This document shows, piece after piece, positions 1-5,336 of a DNA stretch of 5,336 bases. This stretch comes from JANQUM01 sp047630355 (GTDB lineage: Bacteria > Bacteroidota > Bacteroidia > Cytophagales > Spirosomataceae). How positions within the stretch are numbered: position 1 is the first letter of the stretch; each line of letters starts with the position of its first letter. The notes below the pieces were generated by a model. That model made no database searches, was not told the origin of the DNA, and saw only the letters and a program-made list of their open reading frames with translations. The DNA is taken from positions 1 to 5,336 of the forward strand of contig JBLHXN010000196.1 in the NCBI GenBank assembly GCA_047630355.1, written 5' to 3'. Made by a program: the position numbers and the translations under genes.

Positions 1-102
1 CCTTGGAAAATTCTGTGGTATGATTTACTGTACACCTTATATATTTTCATTTTTGGAATAATTACCATTTTCTCTAACCCAAAGAAATTAAAGTGGAAAT
101 GA
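1..102 (+). CDS. C-terminal end of a membrane protein, probable family 2 glycosyltransferase (partial)
   Basis: Frame 1 is open from the window edge to a TGA at 100-102 and gives 33 residues beginning PWKILWYDLL and ending NPKKLKWK. The stretch is hydrophobic and aromatic (LYTLYIFIFGIITIF), like a last membrane helix, followed by a short basic tail with a KWK motif. This pattern of a final helix and a basic tryptophan-containing end resembles the C-terminus of bacterial membrane-bound family 2 glycosyltransferases as I remember them, but the catalytic domain is outside the window, so the identity is inferred. The stop codon overlaps the rsmG start as ATGA, which supports this being a real gene translated in coupling with rsmG. 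It could instead be another polytopic membrane protein. Confidence 0.6.
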   Translation, partial: PWKILWYDLLYTLYIFIFGIITIFSNPKKLKWK

Positions 103-728
103 CTGATATTAAACTACTTACTAAATATTTCCCTAACCTGACGGAAATACAAAAGACTCAATTCCAGAAAGCAGTAGATGCTTATATTGTCTGGAATGCT
201 CAAATAAATGTCGTTTCCCGGAAAGACATGGAGAACATAGTAGAAAAGCATTTTTTGCACTCATTGGGTATTGCAAAAGTTTGTCAGTTTACATCCGGAA
301 CAGAAATACTTGACGTTGGAACGGGCGGCGGATTTCCGGGAATTCCGTTGGCGATTATGTTCCCCGATGTGCAGTTTCACTTAGTGGACTCCATCGGAAA
401 AAAAATAAAAGTAGTAGACGAAGTAATTGCCGCCGTTGGCTTAGAAAATGTTACCTCTCAGCACGAACGGGCACAAAACGTAGACGGTTATTATGACTTC
501 GTAATCAGCAGAGCCGTAACCCGAATGCAGCCATTTTTGGAATGGATAAAAGGCAAAGTGAATAAGAACCAATTCAATAAAATTGATAACGGAACCTTGT
601 ACTTAAAAGGCGGAGATTTGACAGAAGAACTTGCCGAAACGGAAAGGAAATACAAAGTTTATGGTCTCGATAAATACTTCAAAGAAGAGTTTTTCGAGAC
701 AAAGAAAGTGGTGCATTTGCCGCTTTAA
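99..728 (+). CDS. rsmG: RsmG (GidB), 16S rRNA (guanine-527 N7)-methyltransferase
   Basis: This cytoplasmic enzyme uses S-adenosylmethionine to methylate N7 of G527 in 16S rRNA. In other bacteria its loss gives low-level streptomycin resistance. The family signatures are visible in order: an N-terminal helical part with WNAQINVVSR (about residues 32-41), the KHFLHSLG segment (about 50-57), the Rossmann SAM-binding loop ILDVGTGGGFPGIPLAI (about 70-86), the acidic strand end FHLVDS with the following KK (about 93-102), and the late motif DFVISRAV (about 133-140). The 209-residue length is normal for the family. I chose ATG at 99 because it overlaps the upstream stop as ATGA. An in-frame GTG at 93 would add two residues and cannot be excluded. 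There is no Shine-Dalgarno sequence, as is common in Bacteroidota. A terminator follows the stop by about 20 bases, so rsmG is the last gene of its transcript. Confidence 0.95.
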   Translation: MTDIKLLTKYFPNLTEIQKTQFQKAVDAYIVWNAQINVVSRKDMENIVEKHFLHSLGIAKVCQFTSGTEILDVGTGGGFPGIPLAIMFPDVQFHLVDSIGKKIKVVDEVIAAVGLENVTSQHERAQNVDGYYDFVISRAVTRMQPFLEWIKGKVNKNQFNKIDNGTLYLKGGDLTEELAETERKYKVYGLDKYFKEEFFETKKVVHLPL

Positions 729-749
729 ATCTCTCCCATCTCAAAATTC

Positions 750-784
750 AGAGCAACGAAACTATTATTCGTTGCTCTTTTTTT
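750..784 (+). terminator. Rho-independent terminator after rsmG
   Basis: A perfect 10-bp stem, GAGCAACGAA (751-760) with TTCGTTGCTC (768-777), closes a 7-base loop. It can be extended by one A-T pair (750/778) and is followed directly by seven T residues (778-784). There is no matching A-run on the other side, so it works on the + strand only. It separates the rsmG transcript from the downstream carbohydrate-related genes. Confidence 0.88.
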
Positions 785-799
785 ATTCTACGCTTTACA

Positions 800-897
800 G
801 TAAATTCCAATTCTATAAAATCTTGCGTATGAGAGTGAACAAGCGTTTTAGAATTGTAAATCATTATAAATCTGCTCAATTATACTGTAGAATTTAC
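800..897. repeat. Imperfect inverted-repeat cluster in the spacer
   Basis: Three complementary word pairs are visible: GTAAATTC (800-807) with GAATTTAC (890-897), CAATTCTA (808-815) with TAGAATTG (849-856), and TACAGTA (796-802) with TACTGTA (883-889). The second pair extends with a one-base bulge through AAA/TTT, and after a small internal loop through CTTG (822-825) with CAAG (840-843). It therefore forms a plausible hairpin at 808-856. The first and third pairs are mutually exclusive, so alternative folds are possible. All the words are AT-rich and no T-run follows directly. It could be a folded 5' RNA element, a decayed small repeat, or chance in AT-rich sequence. Confidence 0.3.
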
Positions 898-990
898 TAA
901 CTACTGAATCGCTGAATAGGCGTGTGGAGCAAAATTTGAGATAGCAAATTCTATTTTTAAAAAAATTTAAAAACTTATCATTTTTTTTCG

Positions 991-998
991 TAAGTTCG
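991..998 (+). promoter_or_regulatory. Candidate Bacteroidota -7 promoter element
   Basis: TAAGTTCG matches the Bacteroidota sigma-ABfr -7 consensus TAnnTTTG at five of six fixed bases. It would place transcription start roughly 15-20 bases before the ATG at 1026. I see no clear TTG-type -33 element at the right distance upstream, which is A/T-homopolymeric, so the call rests on one short motif. A promoter somewhere in this spacer is expected, because a strong terminator lies upstream. Confidence 0.25.
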
Positions 999-1025
999 TT
1001 CTACTATCTATTCAATCCTATCAAT

Positions 1026-2381
1026 ATGAAAGAACTGCTGACGCTACTATTCGTCTGCGGCGGAATTTTGTTTACTGACTGTACTGCTCAAAACCTCGAT
1101 AAACCTCGGGTAATCGTTCTGACCGACATAGAAAGCGAGCCTGATGATGCGATGTCGTTGGGTTGGTTTCTGCTGTACAGTAATCAATTTGATGTAGAAG
1201 TATTAGTGGCAACAACCTCCGTTAATCAACGCAATAAAATAGCCGATTGGCAAATAAAAGAAATACTAGAAGCGTACCAAAAAGTGCAACCTAATCTTCT
1301 CGAATACGAGTCAGAATATCCTTCTTATGATCAACTATTAAGTATTGGAAAACCGGTGTACGGGCTCAACGACGTTGGAGATGACAAAGACTCCGAAGGT
1401 TCCGACTGGATTATCGAAGCTTTGAAGCGGGACGACCCTCGCCCCGTTTGGATTACAGTTTGGGGCGGAGCCAACTGTTTGTCTCAGGCTCTGCACAAGA
1501 TCCAACGAACAGAAACTATTGAAACTGCCCAAAAATTGTACGATAGATTACGATTTTACACTATTTCAGATCAGGGTAATTCCGGCCCGTGGATTCATGA
1601 AAACTTTCCGTCAATTTTCTATATTGTTAATCCGAGAATCTGGAAAGATAATCACGATGGATATTTCTACGCCACCTGGGCAGGAATTAGCGGCGATCTG
1701 CATCACAATCTTGCTTCGGGGGCAGATACAAAAATCATTGATAACGGCTGGGTAGATGAAAATATTCAGCAAAACCACGGACCACTCAGCGAGCAATATC
1801 CTGATATTGAATACCTGATGGAAGGGAATTCCCCGTCGTTCAGTTATTTGATTAATAATGGCCTGAACAATCTCGAAAAACCAAATCACGGCGGTTGGAG
1901 CGGACGATACGAGTTGTATCAGCCATTTACGCAACGGTGTTTTAGTAGTCCGGAAACGCATCCGATCTGGACAAACACGATTGACAAAGTCATGGGAAAT
2001 GACGGTAAGTTTTACGCCAATAATCAAGCAACTATTTGGCGTTGGCGGGAACATTTTCAAAACGACTTTGCCGCCCGAATAGACTGGACAATTCAACCCG
2101 TTGAAAAAGCAAATCATCCGCCTGTGGTGAATACCAAATTGATGAGAGAAGCCTACCAAAGCAACGAAGTCATATCCATAAACGCCGGAATATCAATCAA
2201 TCCCGGTAATGATGAGCTAACTTTCAAGTGGTTTCAATACCAAGAAGCTGGTTCGTCAACTTTGTTACTTGATATAAAAAGTAAGAACGCTTCCGAAACA
2301 GAAGTTAAGCTCCCGAATATGAACAAAGCGGAGAGTTTCCACCTCATACTACAAATTACGGATAGCGGCACCCCGCGTTAA
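1026..2381 (+). CDS. Exported DUF1593 / Sde0182-like protein with nucleoside-hydrolase-like domain, C-terminus frameshifted
   Basis: The product is 451 residues. An N-terminal signal peptide (about 1-21, hydrophobic core LLTLLFVCGGILF, likely cleavage after CTA) points to export. Residues about 26-355 form the nucleoside-hydrolase-like domain of the DUF1593 family. They contain TDIESEPDDA (33-42), the acidic cluster equivalent to the calcium-binding DxDxxxDD of nucleoside hydrolases, then VWGGANCLSQAL (from about 145), ISDQGNSGPW (180-189), WAGISGD, and IWRWREHFQNDFAARIDW near its end. Residues about 360-451 begin NHPPVV and match the Ig-like beta-sandwich C-terminal domain of Saccharophagus Sde0182, a reported cellulose-binding protein. 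The true substrate of this family is unknown to me; a role on plant or algal glycans is inferred from the fucosidase nearby. The reading frame stops at GTPR, but the usual family ending continues in another frame (2378-2428), so the last strand seems lost through a one-base deletion. No Shine-Dalgarno sequence precedes the ATG. The spacing suggests co-transcription with the downstream genes. Confidence 0.85.
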   Translation: MKELLTLLFVCGGILFTDCTAQNLDKPRVIVLTDIESEPDDAMSLGWFLLYSNQFDVEVLVATTSVNQRNKIADWQIKEILEAYQKVQPNLLEYESEYPSYDQLLSIGKPVYGLNDVGDDKDSEGSDWIIEALKRDDPRPVWITVWGGANCLSQALHKIQRTETIETAQKLYDRLRFYTISDQGNSGPWIHENFPSIFYIVNPRIWKDNHDGYFYATWAGISGDLHHNLASGADTKIIDNGWVDENIQQNHGPLSEQYPDIEYLMEGNSPSFSYLINNGLNNLEKPNHGGWSGRYELYQPFTQRCFSSPETHPIWTNTIDKVMGNDGKFYANNQATIWRWREHFQNDFAARIDWTIQPVEKANHPPVVNTKLMREAYQSNEVISINAGISINPGNDELTFKWFQYQEAGSSTLLLDIKSKNASETEVKLPNMNKAESFHLILQITDSGTPR

Positions 2382-2428
2382 CCCGTTATAAAAGACTAAT
2401 TTTAAACATTTTACCTATAAATAAATAA
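2378..2428 (+). pseudogene. Out-of-frame remnant of the DUF1593 C-terminal strand
   Basis: Directly after codons for DSGTP in the main frame, the frame beginning at TTA 2378 reads LTRYKRLILNILPINK and then TAA (2426-2428). An LTRYxR(V/L)I-type beta strand after D-x-G-T-P is the ending I expect for this C-terminal domain, so these 16 codons look like the original end of the protein. Only two bases (CG, 2376-2377) stand where a full codon should be, which fits loss of one base in the CCCCGCG stretch at 2371-2377. The restored stop lies four bases before the next ATG, the tight spacing expected of an operon. The change may be a sequencing error or a real mutation. Confidence 0.65.
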
Positions 2429-2432
2429 ATGA

Positions 2433-4583
2433 ATGAAGACCCTCCTTTCTATAATAAGTTATTTGCTAATCGGAATTCACGCTTTACTAGCGTTTCTTCT
2501 ACTTTTTGAGAACAGCGTTGAAATTCCTTTTTGGCTAAACCCTATTGGACGAATGCACCCGCTGCTATTGCATTTACCCATTGGATTATTATTTTTAACG
2601 GCTCTATTTTGGATTTTCCGTAAAGAATTTCCCGCCGAAACCTTTCATAAAGTCAATCGCTTTGTTCTGGCACTTACTGCTATTTCGGCGGCTACAGCGG
2701 CGTTGATGGGCTTTTTCCTCTCTACCGAAGCGGGGTATACCGGCGAAACATTGACCCAACACAAATGGGTAGGCGTGACATTAAGCTTCGTTTGTTACAG
2801 TATTTATACTTTCTATGATCAGTTGACGGTTCGAAAGAATGCCTATCCGGTTTTTCTCGGAATTGGCAGCGTATTAATCATCATTACAGGACATCTCGGA
2901 GCTAACCTCACGCACGGCGAAGAATTCTTATTCGAGGCATTTACCAATACTGAAAAGGAAGTATTCACGGTTGAAAATACAATGTACGAAGCTGTTGTTT
3001 TTCCAATTTTCGAAGCGAAATGCGTGGCTTGCCACAACGATAATAAAGTCAAAGGCGAACTAAATATGTCTTCCATTGCGAAGATGCTGAAAGGTGGAGA
3101 AAACGGTACGATTTGGGTAGCGGGAGACGCGGCAAGCTCGCACTTTATTCAGCGGGCAAATTTACCTTTGGACGATAAAGAACACATGCCACCCCGCGGA
3201 AAAAGCCAACTGACGGATAACGAGATTTTAATCTTAACCGCTTGGGTAAATTCGGGAGCAGACACAAAATTACCGATTAGGGATTACAGCGATGATACTG
3301 AAATCAAACTTCTCGCTCTGAATACGCTAAAAAATGACGCAGCTGACGAGGCCCAAGCCTACGATTTTAGTGCAGCTTCGGCAAGTACGGTTGAAGAAGT
3401 AAATACGCCATTTTGCACCGTTGAGGCAATAGCCACCGGTTCTCCGGCATTGAAGGCTAATTTCTATGTTACTCAACGATTTGACCGCAAAGTTTTGGAG
3501 AATTTATCTAAAGTAAGCGAGCAGTTGATTGAATTAAATCTTTCAAAAATGCCCGTTACAGACGAGGATTTAAAGGTAGTTGGCCAATTTAAGAATCTCG
3601 AAAGATTGATACTAAATAGTACTGAAATATCCGGCAGCGGCTTGAAAAGCCTTTCAAATTTAAAGAACCTGTCTTCTTTGGCGGTTTCAAATACAAAAGT
3701 GAAAGCCACTGACCTTGAGGCGGTTTTTAATCTTCCTAACTTGAAAGAAATCTTCGTTTGGAGTACAAAAATGTCTGAACAGGAAATAGATAAACTAAAT
3801 AAAAGGTATAAAAACATCGCTTTTGACAAAGGGTATATTCCTGACGCAAGCGAAACGATTACAATCAACGCTCCGGTTATAAAGAACGAAGAACGAATTT
3901 TGGTGGGCAAACTACCAATTGTTTTCACTCACCCGCTCCCAAACGTTACTATCCGTTACACCACCGATGGCACGAACCCAGATAGCCTAACCGGGATCAT
4001 TTACAAAAAGCCTTTTATCATCAATGAATTTACGACTGTAAAGGCAATTGCCGTGAAGAAAGGTTGGCTTGCAAGTCAAGTTGTGCAGCAGAGTTTCTAC
4101 AAAAGTAATTTCAAGGCAAAAAGCATAGTATTCCTGAATTCACCAAATCCGCAATACAAAGGCGACGGAGCAAAAACGTTGATTGATTTACAGCTTGGAG
4201 AAAAAGATAATTTCAAAGATCTCAAATGGATTGGCTTCAAAGAAACTCCACTGGAGTCTATTGTAGAGTTCGACAAAGAAGCATTGCTCAAGTCCATCAC
4301 GCTCAACTATTTGGTCAATATCAGCGGGTACATTATGCCCCCGTCAAATGTGAGTGTTTCAGGCAGTAACGATAAATCTTCTTGGAAATTGATAAATCAG
4401 GCCACGCCCGAAGTTGCTAAAACTGGAGACTTTAACAAAACAGCCGGACTCAATCTTTCTTTGAGCAACGAGCAGTTTAAATACTACAAGATTGTTGCGA
4501 AACCACTGGCGAAGCTTCCAAAATGGCATCAGGGAGCCGGAGAACCCGCTTGGATTTTCGTAGACGAAATCTTCTTTAATTAG
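2433..4583 (+). CDS. Membrane-anchored mosaic protein: DUF2231, planctomycete-type cytochrome c, leucine-rich repeats, chitobiase-type and discoidin-like domains
   Basis: The 716-residue product has five likely membrane helices (about 3-25, 42-62, 76-97, 110-128, 138-155). The first four fifths of this region match DUF2231, with the hallmark HPLLLHLPIGL at 42-52. Basic loops at 63-77 and 129-137 put the N-terminus and these loops inside, so everything after about 156 is periplasmic. A single-haem cytochrome c domain follows: CVACH at 197-201 (bases 3021-3035), with HMPP (M252) as the probable distal methionine and a typical C-terminal helix at about 261-275. Four 24-residue leucine-rich repeats span about 365-460. 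A chitobiase/hexosaminidase C-terminal-type beta domain lies at about 475-556 (IRYTTDGTNPD, then VKAIAVKKGW). A discoidin (F5/8 C)-like domain at about 560-715 contains PPSNVSVSGSND, then PKWHQGAGEPAWIFVDEI near the end. The last two modules resemble the C-terminal ends of Bacteroidota GH20 and GH29 glycosidases. The function is not established: electron transfer linked to sugar binding or oxidation is inferred. The start at 2433 is the first in-frame ATG; an ATG at 2429 is in another frame. Confidence 0.9.
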   Translation: MKTLLSIISYLLIGIHALLAFLLLFENSVEIPFWLNPIGRMHPLLLHLPIGLLFLTALFWIFRKEFPAETFHKVNRFVLALTAISAATAALMGFFLSTEAGYTGETLTQHKWVGVTLSFVCYSIYTFYDQLTVRKNAYPVFLGIGSVLIIITGHLGANLTHGEEFLFEAFTNTEKEVFTVENTMYEAVVFPIFEAKCVACHNDNKVKGELNMSSIAKMLKGGENGTIWVAGDAASSHFIQRANLPLDDKEHMPPRGKSQLTDNEILILTAWVNSGADTKLPIRDYSDDTEIKLLALNTLKNDAADEAQAYDFSAASASTVEEVNTPFCTVEAIATGSPALKANFYVTQRFDRKVLENLSKVSEQLIELNLSKMPVTDEDLKVVGQFKNLERLILNSTEISGSGLKSLSNLKNLSSLAVSNTKVKATDLEAVFNLPNLKEIFVWSTKMSEQEIDKLNKRYKNIAFDKGYIPDASETITINAPVIKNEERILVGKLPIVFTHPLPNVTIRYTTDGTNPDSLTGIIYKKPFIINEFTTVKAIAVKKGWLASQVVQQSFYKSNFKAKSIVFLNSPNPQYKGDGAKTLIDLQLGEKDNFKDLKWIGFKETPLESIVEFDKEALLKSITLNYLVNISGYIMPPSNVSVSGSNDKSSWKLINQATPEVAKTGDFNKTAGLNLSLSNEQFKYYKIVAKPLAKLPKWHQGAGEPAWIFVDEIFFN
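3525..3812 (+). repeat. Four in-frame 24-residue leucine-rich repeats
   Basis: Within the cytochrome gene, four consecutive units of exactly 24 codons begin LIELNLSKMPVTDEDL, LERLILNSTEISGSGL, LSSLAVSNTKVKATDL and LKEIFVWSTKMSEQEI. They share the LxxLxLxxTxVxxxxLxxLxxLxN pattern; the last unit is degenerate. They occupy residues 365-460 and lie between the haem domain and the chitobiase-type domain. The DNA copies are diverged, so this is an old protein repeat rather than a recent duplication. The likely role is protein or ligand contact. Confidence 0.7.
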
Positions 4584-4645
4584 AAAATAGATTCAAAAGT
4601 TAAAATAAGAGATTTGAGAACTTTACAACCCTGAAAATAACATCA

Positions 4646-5336
4646 ATGAAACATCTACCTATCCTCTGCATATTGAGCACATTATTGGTCAATATCGCTT
4701 TCGCTCAAACAGCCCCGAAATCTTACGGAGTTGTTCCAACCGAACGTCAGTTAAAATGGCACGAAACTGAGATGTACTCGTTGATTCACTTCACTCCCAC
4801 TACTTTTGAAAACAAAGAATGGGGCTACGGCGATGCTGACCCAACCATTTTTAACCCAACGGGTTTTGACGCAGATCAAATTGTGAATGCTGCCAAAGAC
4901 GGCGGAATGCGGGGCATTATAATGGTGGCAAAACACCACGACGGCTTCTGCCTCTGGCCCACTAAAACAACAGAATATAATATCTCGAAAAGTCCGTGGC
5001 GAAACGGAAAAGGAGATATGGTTCGGGAATTTGAGCAGGCTTGTCGAAAGGCCGGGATGAAGTTCGGAATTTACTGCTCCCCGTGGGATCGGAATAATAC
5101 CACTTACGGAACACCGAATTACTTACCAATTTACCGTGAACAGCTACGCGAGCTTTACACCAATTACGGAGACATTTTCATGTCTTGGCACGATGGAGCA
5201 AACGGCGGCGATGGCTATTACGGTGGGACAAACGAGGCTCGTAAAATTGATAATACTACCTATTACGATTGGAATACAACTTGGAATGACATCACCCGTA
5301 AATTACAACCGAACGCCACTATTTTTAGCGACATCG
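4646..5336 (+). CDS. Alpha-L-fucosidase, GH29, exported (partial, C-terminus outside window)
   Basis: The gene starts at ATG 4646 and stays open to the window end (230 codons). A signal peptide is clear: MKHLPILCILSTLLVNIAFA, with cleavage before Q21, so the enzyme acts in the periplasm or outside. The product should hydrolyse terminal alpha-L-fucose from glycans with retention of configuration. Family motifs are WHETEMYSLIHFTPTTF (38-54), KHHDGFCLWPT (96-106), KFGIYCSPWDRN (139-150) and SWHDGANGGDGYYGG (180-194). D183 is the predicted nucleophile, in the place of the usual WFDG motif; a histidine stands where phenylalanine is usual. The acid/base residue and any C-terminal binding domains lie outside the window. 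It follows the cytochrome gene after 62 AT-rich bases with no terminator, so co-transcription is likely. There is no Shine-Dalgarno sequence. The exact linkage cleaved cannot be read from the sequence. Confidence 0.92.
   Translation, partial: MKHLPILCILSTLLVNIAFAQTAPKSYGVVPTERQLKWHETEMYSLIHFTPTTFENKEWGYGDADPTIFNPTGFDADQIVNAAKDGGMRGIIMVAKHHDGFCLWPTKTTEYNISKSPWRNGKGDMVREFEQACRKAGMKFGIYCSPWDRNNTTYGTPNYLPIYREQLRELYTNYGDIFMSWHDGANGGDGYYGGTNEARKIDNTTYYDWNTTWNDITRKLQPNATIFSDI

Larger units (their letters stand above)
785..1025. other. AT-rich intergenic spacer, no gene seen
   Basis: This stretch between the rsmG terminator and the DUF1593 gene has no convincing coding sequence on either strand. The one open frame that enters it (from about 631) overlaps rsmG out of frame and has a low-complexity, basic and aromatic product unlike a real protein. 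The spacer holds an imperfect inverted-repeat set at about 800-897, A/T homopolymer runs at about 951-990, and a weak promoter candidate at 991-998. A regulator site or small RNA is possible, but nothing identifies one. Confidence 0.6.

Noticed and set aside
1..50. Open reverse-strand frame from an ATG at 48-50 towards the window edge, as a possible divergent gene
   Set aside because: Only 16 codons are visible, and the forward frame here gives a convincing membrane helix plus a stop that overlaps the rsmG start.
631..900. 89-residue open frame overlapping the end of rsmG and running into the spacer
   Set aside because: It is out of frame with rsmG, crosses the terminator hairpin, and its product is a basic, aromatic, low-quality sequence with no recognisable motif.
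933..950. Small hairpin AATTTG/CAAATT with a 6-base loop
   Set aside because: The stem is 6 bp and almost wholly A-T in a highly AT-rich stretch, so it is too weak to call a terminator or operator.
1065..1086. Possible lipoprotein signal at C19 of the DUF1593 protein
   Set aside because: The residues before the cysteine (FTD) do not fit a lipobox; a signal peptidase I site after CTA is more likely.
1519..1755. 78-residue + strand frame within the DUF1593 gene
   Set aside because: It is an alternative-frame shadow of the main coding region, without a motif or a start context of its own.
1611..2159. 182-residue reverse-strand frame inside the DUF1593 gene
   Set aside because: It lies fully antisense to a well-supported gene with conserved motifs, and its own product shows no domain, signal or plausible composition.
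3473..3928. 151-residue reverse-strand frame inside the cytochrome gene
   Set aside because: It is antisense to the leucine-rich-repeat region; its hydrophobic and serine-rich content is what a reversed leucine/lysine/asparagine repeat gives.
4751..4939. 62-residue reverse-strand frame within the fucosidase gene
   Set aside because: It is antisense to strong GH29 motifs and has no recognisable content.

Overview
The window looks like chromosomal DNA from a member of the Bacteroidota, most likely a Cytophagales-type environmental bacterium. The grounds are moderate-to-low GC, AT-rich upstream regions without Shine-Dalgarno motifs, a Bacteroidota-style RsmG, and a set of exported or membrane proteins whose domain combinations I know mainly from this phylum and from Planctomycetes. 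I cannot name the genus from sequence alone. All genes lie on the + strand.

Region 1 (1-784) is a housekeeping unit. It holds the last 33 codons of a membrane protein, probably a family 2 glycosyltransferase, whose TGA overlaps the ATG of rsmG (ATGA, 99-102). rsmG encodes the 16S rRNA G527 N7-methyltransferase. A strong Rho-independent terminator (750-784) closes the unit.

Region 2 (785-1025) is an AT-rich spacer with no convincing gene. It contains an imperfect set of inverted repeats (about 800-897) and a weak Bacteroidota -7 promoter candidate just before the next gene.

Region 3 (1026-5336) appears to be a carbohydrate-related operon with no visible internal terminator. It contains: (a) an exported DUF1593 / Sde0182-like protein with a nucleoside-hydrolase-like fold, whose last residues are cut off by an apparent one-base deletion; (b) a 716-residue mosaic membrane protein made of a DUF2231 five-helix membrane domain, a planctomycete-type single-haem cytochrome c domain, four 24-residue leucine-rich repeats, a chitobiase-type C-terminal domain and a discoidin-like domain; and (c) the N-terminal part of an exported GH29 alpha-L-fucosidase that runs off the window.

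The working model is an inference: a periplasmic fucoside or related glycan-processing set in which a membrane-anchored c-type cytochrome carries glycosidase-type accessory domains, linking a redox step to sugar handling. The two most notable observations are that domain mosaic, with its membrane histidines grouped at the periplasmic face beside the haem domain, and the frameshifted tail of the DUF1593 gene. I saw no CRISPR array, tRNA, rRNA, insertion sequence or phage-like gene.
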